A stretch of DNA of 64,000 nucleotides, from the NCBI GenBank assembly GCA_030645615.1, contig JAUSNB010000053.1:62001-126000 (forward strand). The letters are read 5' to 3'. Below the pieces are notes generated by a model, which saw only the letters and a list, made by a program, of their open reading frames with translations, made no database searches and had not been told where the DNA came from. The translations under genes were made by a program, and so were the position numbers. Below are positions 24,906 to 34,222 of this stretch, piece by piece; positions within the stretch are counted from its first letter, which is position 1, and each line of letters begins with the position of its first letter. The DNA is from Actinomycetota bacterium. GTDB lineage: Bacteria; Actinomycetota; Actinomycetes; S36-B12.

Positions 24906-25832
24906 ATGAGCATGCTGCGCCGCGAAGCCGTTCGGGTCGTCGTGCCCGCCAGCAGTGCCAACCTCGGTCCCGGCTTCGATTCGGCCGCGCTCGCCCTCGC
25001 CGTGCGCGACGACCTCGTGGCGATGATCACCGACGACGAGGGAGTGCTGGTCGAGGTCGTGGGGGAGGGGGCCGACGACGTACCCCGCGACGAGACCCAC
25101 CTCGTCGCACGGTCGATGCAGGCATGCTTCGCCTGGCTCGACGTCCCGGTTGCCGGCTTCGTGCTGCGCTGCGCCAACAGTGTCCCGCACGGCCGGGGGC
25201 TGGGGTCCTCGGCCGCCGCGATCATCGGCGGGATCGTGCTTGCCCGGGCCATAGTCGATGACGGGCGCGAACGCATGAGCGACCTCGACGTCCTGCAGCT
25301 GGCGCTGGCGGCGGAGGCGCACCCGGACAACCTGGCTGCGGCGCTGCATGGTGGCTTCACCGTGGCGTGGCTCGCCGCAGAGGGGAGCGCCGACGCGATC
25401 CGCCTCGACCCCCACCCGGGCATCCGGCCCATGGTGTTCGTGCCGCCGGATGAGGTGCTCACCCGCCACGCTCGGGCCCTGCTGCCGATCGACGTCCCGC
25501 TCGCCGATGCGGCGCACAACCTGGCCCGCTCGGCGCTCCTGGTCCATGCCATCACGACCGAGCCGGGCCGGCTCATGACGGCCACCGAGGACCGCTTGCA
25601 CCAGCGGGCTAGGGCCATCGCGTACCCGGACTCACTCGCGCTCGTCGAGGCGCTGCGCGAGGCCGGGATCCCGGCCGTCATCTCGGGGGCTGGGCCCAGC
25701 GTCCTCGCGTTCCCCGAGCCGGCCATGGACGCCACGGCCGCGGCCCTGGCGTCGGGACGGCCCTGGCGGATAGAGCAGGTGGACGTGGCCCGGCATGGAG
25801 CACGGGAGGTGCCCATCCCGCCCTTGGCGTGA
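24906..25832 (+). CDS. thrB: homoserine kinase
   Basis: 308 aa. GHMP kinase that makes O-phosphohomoserine for ThrC. N-terminal VVVPASSANLGPGFDS and the ATP loop PHGRGLGSSAAAI are diagnostic; the C-terminal GPSVLAF is the third GHMP motif. It is the last gene of the threonine operon; about 210 bp separate it from rho. Confidence 0.97.
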   Translation: MSMLRREAVRVVVPASSANLGPGFDSAALALAVRDDLVAMITDDEGVLVEVVGEGADDVPRDETHLVARSMQACFAWLDVPVAGFVLRCANSVPHGRGLGSSAAAIIGGIVLARAIVDDGRERMSDLDVLQLALAAEAHPDNLAAALHGGFTVAWLAAEGSADAIRLDPHPGIRPMVFVPPDEVLTRHARALLPIDVPLADAAHNLARSALLVHAITTEPGRLMTATEDRLHQRARAIAYPDSLALVEALREAGIPAVISGAGPSVLAFPEPAMDATAAALASGRPWRIEQVDVARHGAREVPIPPLA

Positions 25833-25926
25833 GGGGGTGCTATGCTGCCCATGCTCCAGTAGCCACGGCGGCTCGCCGAAAGACAAAGCCAGAAATTCAA
25901 GGCAGCGAGCCAACGACCGCGCCTTC

Positions 25927-26049
25927 ATGACGCAGATCGACCAGAGCCCTCTGGAGTCCCCATCGGTCGCACGCATCCACGCGATGACGACCGCAGGGAG
26001 TACCGGCCTCCGCAGCAGGAGGCTTCCACCCATCAAAGGAATCACGTGA
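25927..26049 (+). CDS. possible leader ORF translationally coupled to rho
   Basis: A 40-codon frame whose TGA (26047-26049) overlaps the rho GTG start by 4 nt (GTGA), the same junction used between true coupled genes in this window. The product is basic (SRRLPPIKGIT end). It has no clear ribosome-binding site, and the open frame extends further upstream. The position is right for a leader peptide in the rho 5' region, but chance overlap cannot be excluded. Confidence 0.3.
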   Translation: MTQIDQSPLESPSVARIHAMTTAGSTGLRSRRLPPIKGIT

Positions 26050-27767
26050 CAGATACCGTGTCCACCTCCGCTGGCGCGAGCCGCGGTGGCCTCTCGACCA
26101 TGCTCCTGCCCGAGCTCAAGCAGCTTGCCCAGCAGATGGGCATCACGGGTGCGAGCGGGATGCGCAAGGGTGACCTCGTCGCCGCCATCTCGGATCGCCA
26201 GCGCCCCTCCACGCCGGCTGCGCCGCCCGAGTCCGCGGCCGAGCGGCCCCGACGCTCTGCGCGCCGCGACCAGGCCGCCCCCGATGCGCCAGCCCGTGAG
26301 GATCAGGCGCCGCAGGGCACCCAGGATGCGCCCGCCAACAACGACCGCAACAACGATCGTGGCGGCAACGACCGCAACAACGACCGTGGGAATGACCGGA
26401 ACAACGACCGCGGGAATGACCGGAACAACGACCGTGGCGGCAATGACCGTGGGAATGACCGCGGGAATGACCGGAACAATGACCGTGGCGGCAACGACCG
26501 CAATAGCGACCGCTACGAAAGCGGAAGTCGCCGCCGGCGCGGCCGCGAGCGGGGCCGCAACCGGGACCGTGGGGCCGGTGGGGGCTACAGCGATGTCGAG
26601 CCGGAGATCTCCGAGAACGACGTCCTCGTCCCGGTCGCGGGCATCCTCGACGTGCAGGAGAACTACGCCTTCGTGCGCACGTCGGGCTACCTGCCCGGGC
26701 CGAACGACGTGTATGTCTCGTTGTCGATGGTGCGCCGCCAGGGCCTGCGCAAGGGCGATGCCATCACGGGCATGGTCAAGCAGCCCGCCGAGGGCGAGCG
26801 GCGCGAGAAGTTCAACCCGCTGGTCCGTATCGACACCGTCAACGGCGGCCCGCTCGAGGCTGCCCGCAACCGCCCGGAGTTCTCCAAGCTCACGCCCCTG
26901 TACCCGCAGGACCGGCTCCGGCTGGAGACCACCACCGGCAACCTGACCACCCGCGTCATCGACCTGGTCGCACCCATCGGCAAGGGCCAGCGCGGACTCA
27001 TCGTCTCCCCGCCCAAGGCCGGAAAGACGATGGTGCTGCAGTCCATCGCCAACGCCATCGTCACGAACAACCCCGAGGTGCACCTCATGGTGGTGCTCGT
27101 GGACGAGCGGCCTGAGGAAGTCACCGACATGCAGCGCTCGGTCAAGGGCGAGGTCATCGCCTCGACGTTCGACCGGCCGGCCGAGGACCACACGATCATC
27201 GCCGAGCTGTCGATCGAGCGGGCCAAGCGCCTCGTCGAGCTGGGCAACGACGTCGTCGTCCTGCTCGACTCCATGACGCGGCTCGGCCGCGCCTACAACC
27301 TCGCCGCCCCGGCCTCGGGCCGGATCCTGTCCGGTGGCGTCGACTCCACAGCCCTGTACCCGCCCAAGCGCTTCTTCGGCGCGGCCCGCAACATCGAGCA
27401 CGGCGGCTCGTTGACGATCCTGGCCACCGCCCTCGTCGAGACCGGGTCTCGCATGGACGAGGTCATCTTCGAGGAGTTCAAGGGCACCGGGAACATGGAG
27501 CTCAAGCTCGATCGGCGCCTGGCCGACAAGCGGGTGTTCCCCGCTGTCGATGTCGACGCCTCGGGCACCCGCAAGGAGGAGCTCCTCATGTCGGGCGAGG
27601 AGCTCAAGATCGTCTGGAAGCTGCGGCGCGTCCTGCACGCCCTCGACCAGCAGCAGGCAATCGAGCTGCTCCTCACCAAGCTGCGCGATACCGGCAGCAA
27701 CAACGAGTTCCTGCTTCAGGTCCAGAAGACCACCCCGTCGCTCAACGGCAGCGGCGACGACGACTGA
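26046..27767 (+). CDS. rho: transcription termination factor Rho with Asn/Asp/Arg/Gly-rich insert
   Basis: 573 aa, far longer than the 419 aa of E. coli Rho. An N-terminal helical Rho-N region (about 15-55, LPELKQLAQQMGI) is followed by a disordered, charged region of about 120 residues. Within it, residues 98-156 consist of repeated NDRNNDRGG/GNDRGNDR units. Then come an Arg-rich patch (SRRRRGRERGRNRDRG), the cold-shock-like RNA-binding domain, and the ATPase core with P-loop PPKAGKT (Lys327), LLDSMTRL and the Q-loop region. Actinobacterial Rho proteins usually have such inserts. AAAGG precedes the GTG. Hexameric RNA-dependent helicase. Confidence 0.97.
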   Translation: MTDTVSTSAGASRGGLSTMLLPELKQLAQQMGITGASGMRKGDLVAAISDRQRPSTPAAPPESAAERPRRSARRDQAAPDAPAREDQAPQGTQDAPANNDRNNDRGGNDRNNDRGNDRNNDRGNDRNNDRGGNDRGNDRGNDRNNDRGGNDRNSDRYESGSRRRRGRERGRNRDRGAGGGYSDVEPEISENDVLVPVAGILDVQENYAFVRTSGYLPGPNDVYVSLSMVRRQGLRKGDAITGMVKQPAEGERREKFNPLVRIDTVNGGPLEAARNRPEFSKLTPLYPQDRLRLETTTGNLTTRVIDLVAPIGKGQRGLIVSPPKAGKTMVLQSIANAIVTNNPEVHLMVVLVDERPEEVTDMQRSVKGEVIASTFDRPAEDHTIIAELSIERAKRLVELGNDVVVLLDSMTRLGRAYNLAAPASGRILSGGVDSTALYPPKRFFGAARNIEHGGSLTILATALVETGSRMDEVIFEEFKGTGNMELKLDRRLADKRVFPAVDVDASGTRKEELLMSGEELKIVWKLRRVLHALDQQQAIELLLTKLRDTGSNNEFLLQVQKTTPSLNGSGDDD

Positions 27768-27794
27768 CCGCCAGGCGACGACGACTGACCGCCA
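27753..27794 (+). repeat. 21-bp perfect tandem duplication across the rho stop codon
   Basis: The 21-bp unit 27753-27773 is repeated exactly at 27774-27794. Each copy encodes GDDD followed by TGA, so a second in-frame stop lies seven codons after the real one. Confidence 0.95.
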
Positions 27795-27899
27795 ATCGGC
27801 GGCATTGGACCGCCCCGTGAGGCATGCCATACTTGTCGGGCCCCGGTTCACGGCCCGGCCCGCTGGCCGCCGCCGACCCGGGACCTGATGAGGAGAGAC

Positions 27900-28115
27900 A
27901 TGAAGGCCGACATCCACCCGGCGTACGCGGAGACCACGGTCACCTGCACGTGCGGGGCAACGTTCACCACCCGGAGCACCGCGAAGAACGGCACCATCCA
28001 CGCCGATGTGTGCTCCCAGTGCCACCCGTTCTACACGGGCAAGCAGAAGATCCTGGACACCGGTGGCCGCGTGGCGAAGTTCCAGAGCCGCTACGGGAAG
28101 ACCGAAGGCAAGTAG
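27900..28115 (+). CDS. rpmE: 50S ribosomal protein L31 (zinc-binding form)
   Basis: 71 aa. The start MKADIHPAY is set by GGAGAG 6 nt upstream. Cys pairs in TCTCGATF and CSQCHPF identify the zinc-containing (C+) form. The order rho-rpmE-prfA is a standard actinobacterial linkage. Confidence 0.96.
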   Translation: MKADIHPAYAETTVTCTCGATFTTRSTAKNGTIHADVCSQCHPFYTGKQKILDTGGRVAKFQSRYGKTEGK

Positions 28116-28120
28116 CACGT

Positions 28121-28140
28121 CCCCGGGCGCCGGCCCGGGG
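28121..28140 (+). terminator. hairpin after rpmE
   Basis: CCCCGGGC-GCCG-GCCCGGGG: a perfect 8-bp stem with a 4-nt loop, 5 bp after the rpmE stop. A second stem (GACCGG/CCGGTC, 28178-28192) precedes the prfA ribosome-binding site. There is no T-run, so this could be attenuation or mRNA protection rather than full termination. Confidence 0.5.
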
Positions 28141-28218
28141 TCGGCCGCGTGTCTCCCCCGTCGCGCGGTCGGCCCCCGACCGGCGCCCGGTCCATTTGCT
28201 CGCTAGGGGAGTCCGCTG

Positions 28219-29289
28219 ATGTTCGAGTCCTGCGCCGACCTGGTCGATGAGTACGACGAGGTCGAGCGGCAGCTGGCGAACCCCGAGGTCCACGGGGACC
28301 AGGCCGCTGCGCGTCAGCTCGGCCGGAGGTACGCCCAACTGCGGCCCGTCGTGGCCGCGTACCGCGAATGGCTTGCAGCGTCCGAGGACCTCGAGGCAGC
28401 GCGCGAACTCGGGGTCGACGACGCGTCCTTCGCAGACGAGGTGGCCCCCCTTCAGAACCGCACCGATGGCGCAGCCGAGCGGCTCACCGCGCTGCTGCTG
28501 CCGCGCGACCCGATGGATGACAAGGACGTCATCGTGGAGGTCAAGGCGGGCGAGGGCGGCGAGGAGTCGGCGCTGTTCGCCAGCGACCTGGCCCGGATGT
28601 ACATCCGCTACGCCGAGAGGCGTGGGTGGACGACCCAGGTGCTCGAGGTCGTCGAGTCCGACCTCGGCGGCTACAAGGACATCGCGATCGCGGTCAAGGC
28701 CAGGGGGGTGCCTGAGCCAGGCGATGCCCCCTTCGCCCGGCTGAAGTTCGAGGGCGGAGTCCACCGCGTGCAGCGCGTGCCGGTTACCGAGTCGCAGGGC
28801 CGGATCCACACGTCGGCTGCCGGCGTCCTCGTCCTGCCCGAGGCCGAGGACGTCGACGTCGTCATCGACCCCAATGACCTACGGATCGATGTCTACCGCT
28901 CGTCCGGACCGGGAGGCCAGAGCGTCAACACGACCGACTCCGCCGTTCGCATCACGCACGTGCCGACGGGCACCGTCGTCTCGTGCCAGAACGAGAAGAG
29001 CCAGCTGCAGAACAAGGAGTCGGCGATGCGCATCCTGCGGGCCCGGCTGCTTGCCGTGGCCGAGGAGCAGGCCGCGAAGGACGCGTCCGATGCCCGCAGG
29101 TCGCAGGTGCGCACCGTCGACCGCAGCGAGCGCATCCGCACCTACAACTTCCCGGAGAACAGGCTCAGCGACCATCGCGTGGGCTTCAAGTCGCACAACC
29201 TCGATCAGGTGCTCGACGGCGACCTCGACGCCGTGATCGACGCGTGCGTCGAGGCGGACGAGTCCGCACGGCTTGCAGGCACCGCCTGA
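28219..29289 (+). CDS. prfA: peptide chain release factor 1
   Basis: 356 aa. Recognises UAA and UAG: the PxT codon-recognition tripeptide is PVT in [10 protein letters not shown]. The GGQ peptidyl-hydrolysis motif is in [17 protein letters not shown], and the glutamine is the target of PrmC, encoded next with a 1-nt overlap (TGATG). GGGGAG precedes the ATG. Confidence 0.97.
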   Translation: MFESCADLVDEYDEVERQLANPEVHGDQAAARQLGRRYAQLRPVVAAYREWLAASEDLEAARELGVDDASFADEVAPLQNRTDGAAERLTALLLPRDPMDDKDVIVEVKAGEGGEESALFASDLARMYIRYAERRGWTTQVLEVVESDLGGYKDIAIAVKARGVPEPGDAPFARLKFEGGVHRVQRVPVTESQGRIHTSAAGVLVLPEAEDVDVVIDPNDLRIDVYRSSGPGGQSVNTTDSAVRITHVPTGTVVSCQNEKSQLQNKESAMRILRARLLAVAEEQAAKDASDARRSQVRTVDRSERIRTYNFPENRLSDHRVGFKSHNLDQVLDGDLDAVIDACVEADESARLAGTA

Positions 29290-30272
29290 TGACGTGGTCG
29301 GAGGATCGCACCGTGGGAGGCCGCGTGACCGTTCGCGACATCCTGTTCGACGCCGAGCACCGGCTGGGCGCGGTGGGCATTCCTTCGCCGTCCTTCGACG
29401 CGGCCGAACTGGTCGCCTTCGCCCTCGGCACCACTCGCACCCGGCTCTTCCTGCAGGACGAGGTCGAGCCCGAGCAACGGGTGCGGATCGAGCAACTGCT
29501 GGGTCGGCGCCTGTCGCGGGTCCCGCTGCAGCACCTCATCGGCAAGGCGGGCTTCCGCCACATCGAGGTGGAGGTGGGGCCAGGAGTCTTCATCCCGCGG
29601 CCCGAGACCGAACTCGTCACTGAGGCAGGCATCCGCGAGCTCGACGGCAGGCCGGCGGCCGAGCGCATCGGCGTCGATCTATGCGCGGGCAGCGGCGCCA
29701 TCGCGATCAGCCTGGGCGTGGAGGTGGCCGGGAGCCGGATCCACGCGGTCGAGTTGGACGACCCGGCCGTCGAGTGGACCCGACGCAACGTTGCGGCGCA
29801 CGATGCCGCGCTGGTGGCGCGCGGCTCGCGCGTCGAGGTGCTCCATCACGATGCCACCGTGGTGGCCGACCCCGGGCATCCGCTCTCTCGGCTGGCCGGG
29901 CAGGTGGCGGTCGTCGTCACCAACCCGCCCTACATCCCCGAGGGCATGATCCCCCGGGATCCCGAGGTGCGCGATCACGAGCCGCGGCTTGCGCTGTACG
30001 GCGGGGCGGACGGTCTCGACGTCGCTCGTGCCGTGACGCGGACGGCCGCCATCCTGCTGCGTCCCGGTGGACTGCTCGCCATGGAGCACGCCGATATCCA
30101 GGGAGCCGCGGCCGGGCTGTCCGGGGTACCGGGCCTGGTCTCGGGGATGCTCGCCGACGAGGAGCTCTCGCTGCTCGCTGATGTCCCGCTCGGCCGACCG
30201 CTGTTCACGTCCGTCGTCGACCGCATCGATCTCAACGGGCTGCCCCGGTTCACCCTGGCCAGGCGGGTGTAG
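29289..30272 (+). CDS. prmC: release factor glutamine methyltransferase
   Basis: 327 aa. An N-terminal helical domain and a SAM-dependent methyltransferase domain: FIPRPETELV, DLCAGSGAIAISLG (SAM motif I), and NPPYIP (catalytic NPPY). It methylates the GGQ glutamine of RF1/RF2. The ATG overlaps the prfA stop by one base; an internal GTG 12 codons later (VTVRDILF) could be the true start since family members often begin there. Confidence 0.95.
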   Translation: MTWSEDRTVGGRVTVRDILFDAEHRLGAVGIPSPSFDAAELVAFALGTTRTRLFLQDEVEPEQRVRIEQLLGRRLSRVPLQHLIGKAGFRHIEVEVGPGVFIPRPETELVTEAGIRELDGRPAAERIGVDLCAGSGAIAISLGVEVAGSRIHAVELDDPAVEWTRRNVAAHDAALVARGSRVEVLHHDATVVADPGHPLSRLAGQVAVVVTNPPYIPEGMIPRDPEVRDHEPRLALYGGADGLDVARAVTRTAAILLRPGGLLAMEHADIQGAAAGLSGVPGLVSGMLADEELSLLADVPLGRPLFTSVVDRIDLNGLPRFTLARRV

Positions 30273-30295
30273 CAGGCGATGTCCGGACCACGCGG

Positions 30296-30958
30296 ATGAC
30301 AGTGCGGATCGCCTGCGCAGACGGGCGCGACCGCGAGCGCGCCGTGGCTGCCGGCCTTGCGGCGGTGCGCCGTGGCGATCTCATGCTGCTCCCGACCGAG
30401 GGTGCTTATGCCGTTGTCACGGATGCGTTCTCGGCCCGCGGAACGGCGGCTATGCGTGCTGCGAAGGGCGCCGACGACGATCTCCCGTTGCCGGTGCTCG
30501 TCGGCCGCCGCACCACCGTGGCGGGAGTCGCGATCCGCATCGGCGACGATGCCCAACGGCTGATGGACGCCTTCTGGCCGGGGCCGCTGACGGTGCTCCT
30601 GACGCCGCAGCCGAGCCTGGCATGGGACCACCCGGACGGCGCCCCAGTGGCGTTGCGCATGCCGCTGCACCCCGTGGCCCTGGCCGTCCTCGCCGCCGCC
30701 GGACCGCTGGCCGCCACGTCGGCAAACCTGCCGGGCCTGGCGGTCCCTCTGGATGTCGACGACGCCCTCGTGCAACTTGGCGACGCCATCACGGTGGCGC
30801 TCGACGCCGGCCCGGCCGTTCACGACACGCTGCCCAGCAGCGTCGTCGACGCAACCGGCGCCGTGCCGGTCCTGCTGCGCGAGGGGGCGCTGAGCCTGGC
30901 CGATCTTCGCCGCGTGTGCCCTCACGCCATCCCCGGGCTGGGTGTCGTCGACGCGTAG
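30296..30958 (+). CDS. tsaC: L-threonylcarbamoyladenylate synthase family protein (TsaC/Sua5)
   Basis: 220 aa. The position after prmC and the YrdC-type fold (LLPTEGAYAV, FWPGPLTVLL, RMPLHPVALAVL, GPLAATSANLPG, LPSSVVDATG) identify the family that makes threonylcarbamoyl-AMP for t6A37 of tRNA. Two usually strong motifs are altered: PT(D/E)TVYGxG reads PTEGAYAVV, and the KxR phosphate/ATP-binding loop reads KGADDDLP without the Arg. The fold is intact, so it may be a divergent but active enzyme. Confidence 0.85.
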   Translation: MTVRIACADGRDRERAVAAGLAAVRRGDLMLLPTEGAYAVVTDAFSARGTAAMRAAKGADDDLPLPVLVGRRTTVAGVAIRIGDDAQRLMDAFWPGPLTVLLTPQPSLAWDHPDGAPVALRMPLHPVALAVLAAAGPLAATSANLPGLAVPLDVDDALVQLGDAITVALDAGPAVHDTLPSSVVDATGAVPVLLREGALSLADLRRVCPHAIPGLGVVDA

Positions 30959-30994
30959 AGTGTCGGCATTGCCGACGGCCCGAGAGGTAAGCGA

Positions 30995-32257
30995 ATGAAT
31001 ACGACGCCCTTCTGGGGTCCCGACTTCGACCAACTGGCCGCGGAGGATCCCGACATCGCGGGCATCGTTCTGGACGAGCTCGAGCGGTTGCGCGGCGGCC
31101 TGCAGCTCATCGCCAGCGAGAACTTCACCTCTCCTGCCGTGCTCGCCGCCCTCGGCTCCACGCTCAGCAACAAGTACGCCGAGGGCTATCCGGGCAAGCG
31201 GTACTACGGCGGCTGCGCCGAAGTGGACCGGGCCGAGATCATCGGCATCGAGCGGGCCAAGGCGCTCTTCGGTGCCGACCATGCCAACCTGCAGCCCCAC
31301 AGCGGAGCGAGCGCGAACATCGCCGCCTACGGCGCGTTCGTGTCACCGGGCGACACCGTCCTGGCCATGAGCCTGCCGCACGGGGGCCATCTCACCCACG
31401 GATCGAAGGTGAACTTCTCGGGCAAGTGGTTCGACATCGTGTCCTATGGCGTTCGCCAGGACACCGAGCTCATCGACTACGACGAGGTGCGTGCGCTCGC
31501 CCACCAGCACCGGCCTCGGATGATCATCACCGGTGCCACCGCCTACCCGAGGCTGATCGACTTCGGGGCATTCCGCGAGATCGCCGACGAGGTCGGGGCG
31601 ATCCTCATGGTGGACGCCGCGCACTTCATCGGCCTCGTGGCCGGGCAGGCGATTCCCAGTCCGGTCCCGTACGCCGACGTCGTGACGTTCACGACGCACA
31701 AGGTGCTGCGTGGGCCACGTGGCGGCATGATCGTCTGCAAGGCCGAGCACGCGGCCGCCATCGACAAGGCGGTCTTCCCCATGATGCAAGGCGGGCCGCT
31801 CATGCATGCCGTGGCAGCCAAGGCGGTGGCGCTCAAGGAGGCCTCGACGCCTGAGTACCGTGCCTATGCGGCCCAGGTGATCGCCAATGCCCGGGCCCTC
31901 GCGGCCGGGCTTGCCGACGAGGGAATGCGGCCGGTGAGCGGCGGGACGGACACCCACCTCGCCCTGATCGACATCCAGGCGCTGGGCGTGACCGGCAATA
32001 TCGCGGAGACCCGCTGCGACGCCGCGCGGATCACCCTGAACAAGAACGCCATTCCGTACGATCCGCAGCCACCGTCCAAGGGTTCCGGGATCCGGGTGGG
32101 CACGCCGGCCGTCACGACGCAGGGGATGGCCGAGAGCGACATGGCCCAGATCGCCAGCCTCATCGGTCGGGCCATCCGCGAGGAAGCCCCCGCCGACGAA
32201 CTCGGGGCCGAGGTCGCTGCCCTCGTCGGCACGCACCCGGCGTACCCCCGGGGCTGA
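30995..32257 (+). CDS. glyA: serine hydroxymethyltransferase
   Basis: 420 aa. PLP enzyme that interconverts serine and glycine and feeds one-carbon units to tetrahydrofolate. Motifs: [28 protein letters not shown], and the PLP lysine in [12 protein letters not shown]. Start ATG with AGAGG upstream. glyA between tsaC and wecA is a common actinobacterial arrangement; 8 nt separate it from wecA. Confidence 0.96.
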   Translation: MNTTPFWGPDFDQLAAEDPDIAGIVLDELERLRGGLQLIASENFTSPAVLAALGSTLSNKYAEGYPGKRYYGGCAEVDRAEIIGIERAKALFGADHANLQPHSGASANIAAYGAFVSPGDTVLAMSLPHGGHLTHGSKVNFSGKWFDIVSYGVRQDTELIDYDEVRALAHQHRPRMIITGATAYPRLIDFGAFREIADEVGAILMVDAAHFIGLVAGQAIPSPVPYADVVTFTTHKVLRGPRGGMIVCKAEHAAAIDKAVFPMMQGGPLMHAVAAKAVALKEASTPEYRAYAAQVIANARALAAGLADEGMRPVSGGTDTHLALIDIQALGVTGNIAETRCDAARITLNKNAIPYDPQPPSKGSGIRVGTPAVTTQGMAESDMAQIASLIGRAIREEAPADELGAEVAALVGTHPAYPRG

Positions 32258-32265
32258 CCCTCGCC

Positions 32266-33387
32266 GTGCGCGAGTACCTGCTCTGCCTGCTGGCCGCTGC
32301 GGCGGTGGCCTACCTGCTGACCAACCCGGTCCGCAGCCTGGCGCTGCGACTGGGGGTCATGGCCCCGGTCCGCGACCGCGACGTCCACGACAAGCCGATC
32401 CCGAGGCTGGGCGGACTGGCGATGGTCGGGGGCCTGCTGGCGGGCCTTCTCCTGGCCAGCAAGCTGCCGATGATGCGGGCCGTCTTCGACGGCTCCAACA
32501 GCGCCATCGCGCTGCTGTCGGGAGTCGCGATCATCGTCCTGCTCGGGATCGTCGACGACAAGTGGGGGCTGGACGCCCCGACGAAACTGGCCGGCCAGGT
32601 CCTGGCGGCCGGGGTCATGGCCTTCCAGGGCATCGCCGTCATCTGGCTGCCGATCGGCGGCACCTTCGTCCTTGACCCGGTGACGAGCGTCCTGTTCACC
32701 GTCATCATCGTCCTGGTCAGCATCAACGCGATCAACTTCGTCGATGGTCTCGACGGTCTTGCGGCCGGGATCGTGGCCGTGGCCGCCGGGGCCTTCTTCG
32801 CGTACTCGTACCTGCTCTCGGTGGAGCTGGGCTTCGAGAGAGCCACCCTCGCGACGCTGGTGTCGGCGCTCCTTGTCGGGATGTGCCTCGGTTTCCTGCC
32901 GAACAACCTCTTCCCGGCCCGCATCTTCATGGGCGACACCGGCTCGATGACCCTTGGCCTGCTGCTCGCGGCCAGCACGATCACGCTGTCCGGCCAGGTC
33001 GACCCGAGCGCGGTCGCGGGGGGCACCCTGCTGCCCACGCTGCTGCCCATCCTGCTGCCGGTTGCCGTGCTCGCCGTGCCGCTCGTCGACCTGCTCCTGG
33101 CCGTCATCCGCCGCACGCGAGCCGGCCGCAATCCGTTCGCACCGGACAAGCAGCATCTGCATCACCGGCTGCTGGAGATGGGCCACTCCCAGCGACGGGC
33201 GGTGTTCGTCATGTACGCGTGGACGGGACTACTGGCCGGGGCAGCCGTGGCCGTGGCTTTCGTGCCGCCGATCTGGGCAGGGATCGGCTTCCTGGTCGGC
33301 CTGGCCATCCTCGTGACCCTCGTCCGCAGGCCCGCCGGGCAGGCGCCGGCCTCGGTCCACCAGCTCGGGACCGGCACGCGCGGCTGA
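32266..33387 (+). CDS. wecA: polyprenyl-phosphate GlcNAc-1-phosphate transferase (WecA/Rfe-like)
   Basis: 373 aa, about eleven transmembrane helices. Transfers a sugar-1-phosphate from a UDP-sugar to decaprenyl/undecaprenyl phosphate, starting cell-wall linker or polysaccharide synthesis. Diagnostic motifs: VHDKPIPRLGG, GIVDDKWGLD (Mg-binding Asp pair), NFVDGLDGLA, FMGDTGSM and QHLHHRLLE. In mycobacteria the same gene (rfe) directly precedes the atp operon. GTG start; the strong transporter-like C-terminus has no extra domain. Confidence 0.93.
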   Translation: MREYLLCLLAAAAVAYLLTNPVRSLALRLGVMAPVRDRDVHDKPIPRLGGLAMVGGLLAGLLLASKLPMMRAVFDGSNSAIALLSGVAIIVLLGIVDDKWGLDAPTKLAGQVLAAGVMAFQGIAVIWLPIGGTFVLDPVTSVLFTVIIVLVSINAINFVDGLDGLAAGIVAVAAGAFFAYSYLLSVELGFERATLATLVSALLVGMCLGFLPNNLFPARIFMGDTGSMTLGLLLAASTITLSGQVDPSAVAGGTLLPTLLPILLPVAVLAVPLVDLLLAVIRRTRAGRNPFAPDKQHLHHRLLEMGHSQRRAVFVMYAWTGLLAGAAVAVAFVPPIWAGIGFLVGLAILVTLVRRPAGQAPASVHQLGTGTRG

Positions 33388-33427
33388 GCGGGTGACCAAG
33401 GCCACGTTGCGGCGCCGCCAATCCCAT

Positions 33428-33457
33428 TTGGGGGTGGCTAACTCCTTGCGATAGCGT
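33428..33457 (+). promoter_or_regulatory. possible atp operon promoter
   Basis: TTGGGG (33428-33433), 18 nt, TAGCGT (33452-33457), then 7 nt to the GTG at 33465. It would give a near-leaderless mRNA for the first gene of the ATP synthase group. Confidence 0.45.
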
Positions 33458-33464
33458 CACTTTC

Positions 33465-33869
33465 GTGCCCTCCATCGACTCTCAGGTGCTGCTTCGCGCG
33501 GGATCTGTGACGCTTCTGGTCGGGGTCGTGGGCACGGTCATCGGTGCCCTGGTCGCGGGAACCCCCGGGCTCATCGCCGGAGTGCTCGGCACCATCATCG
33601 TGCTGGCGTTCTTCACGGCGGGCCAGTTGGTGCTTGGTGCGGTGCTGAAGAACAATCCGCAGAACGCGATGCTGGTCGCGATGACCCTCTACCTCGTGAA
33701 GATCGGCATCCTCCTGGTCCTGCTGCTGGTGCTCCAGGACGCCACCTTCTTCGCCCCTCGAGTCTTCGCCGCAGTGATCGTCGCGTGCACCCTGGCGTGG
33801 ACCTTCATGGAGGTCCTGATCTTCTCTCGGACGAAGGTTCTGTACGTCGAGCCTGAGGCCCAGAAGTGA
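33465..33869 (+). CDS. ATP synthase-associated membrane protein, AtpI-like
   Basis: 134 aa, four transmembrane helices (about 8-30, 33-55, 68-90, 96-118). It corresponds by place and topology to the membrane protein between rfe and atpB in mycobacteria (ATP synthase protein I-like), thought to help c-ring assembly or Mg supply. The stop overlaps the next GTG (GTGA). Confidence 0.7.
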   Translation: MPSIDSQVLLRAGSVTLLVGVVGTVIGALVAGTPGLIAGVLGTIIVLAFFTAGQLVLGAVLKNNPQNAMLVAMTLYLVKIGILLVLLLVLQDATFFAPRVFAAVIVACTLAWTFMEVLIFSRTKVLYVEPEAQK

Positions 33870-34222
33870 GCGCCCCCCGGGACGCCGGGACCCCATCCGG
33901 CTGGTACGGTTCGGGCGCGCGGAGGCGGACCGTCACGATGGACGACGCCCAGAGGATGTCCAACTCGGCGTGGGTCACCAGCAGCCGCCTGATTTCCGGC
34001 CTGATCCTGTACACCGGCCTCGGCTGGCTGGTGTCGAGGTGGGTTGGCCACCAGGCGCTCCTGATGGCCATCGGGGCGATGGTGGGACTGGGGCTGTCGT
34101 ACTACCTGGTGTTCACCAGCCTGGCCCAGGAGACGCGCAGCGACCAGCAGCGGAACGACAGCGCAGGACCGGATCGGCCGGGAACGCAGATGAGGGGCAC
34201 GGAGGAGCCTGGTGTCAGCTGA
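33866..34222 (+). CDS. AtpZ/AtpI-type small membrane protein
   Basis: 118 aa. Two transmembrane helices with the pattern SGLILYTGLGWLVSRWVGHQALLMAIGAMVGLG, as in the AtpZ family (PF09527), and hydrophilic ends. GTG start overlaps the previous stop; its 3' end overlaps atpB by 11 nt. AtpZ and AtpI form a small channel-like pair in other bacteria; both partners being present here fits that. Confidence 0.7.
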   Translation: MSAPRDAGTPSGWYGSGARRRTVTMDDAQRMSNSAWVTSSRLISGLILYTGLGWLVSRWVGHQALLMAIGAMVGLGLSYYLVFTSLAQETRSDQQRNDSAGPDRPGTQMRGTEEPGVS

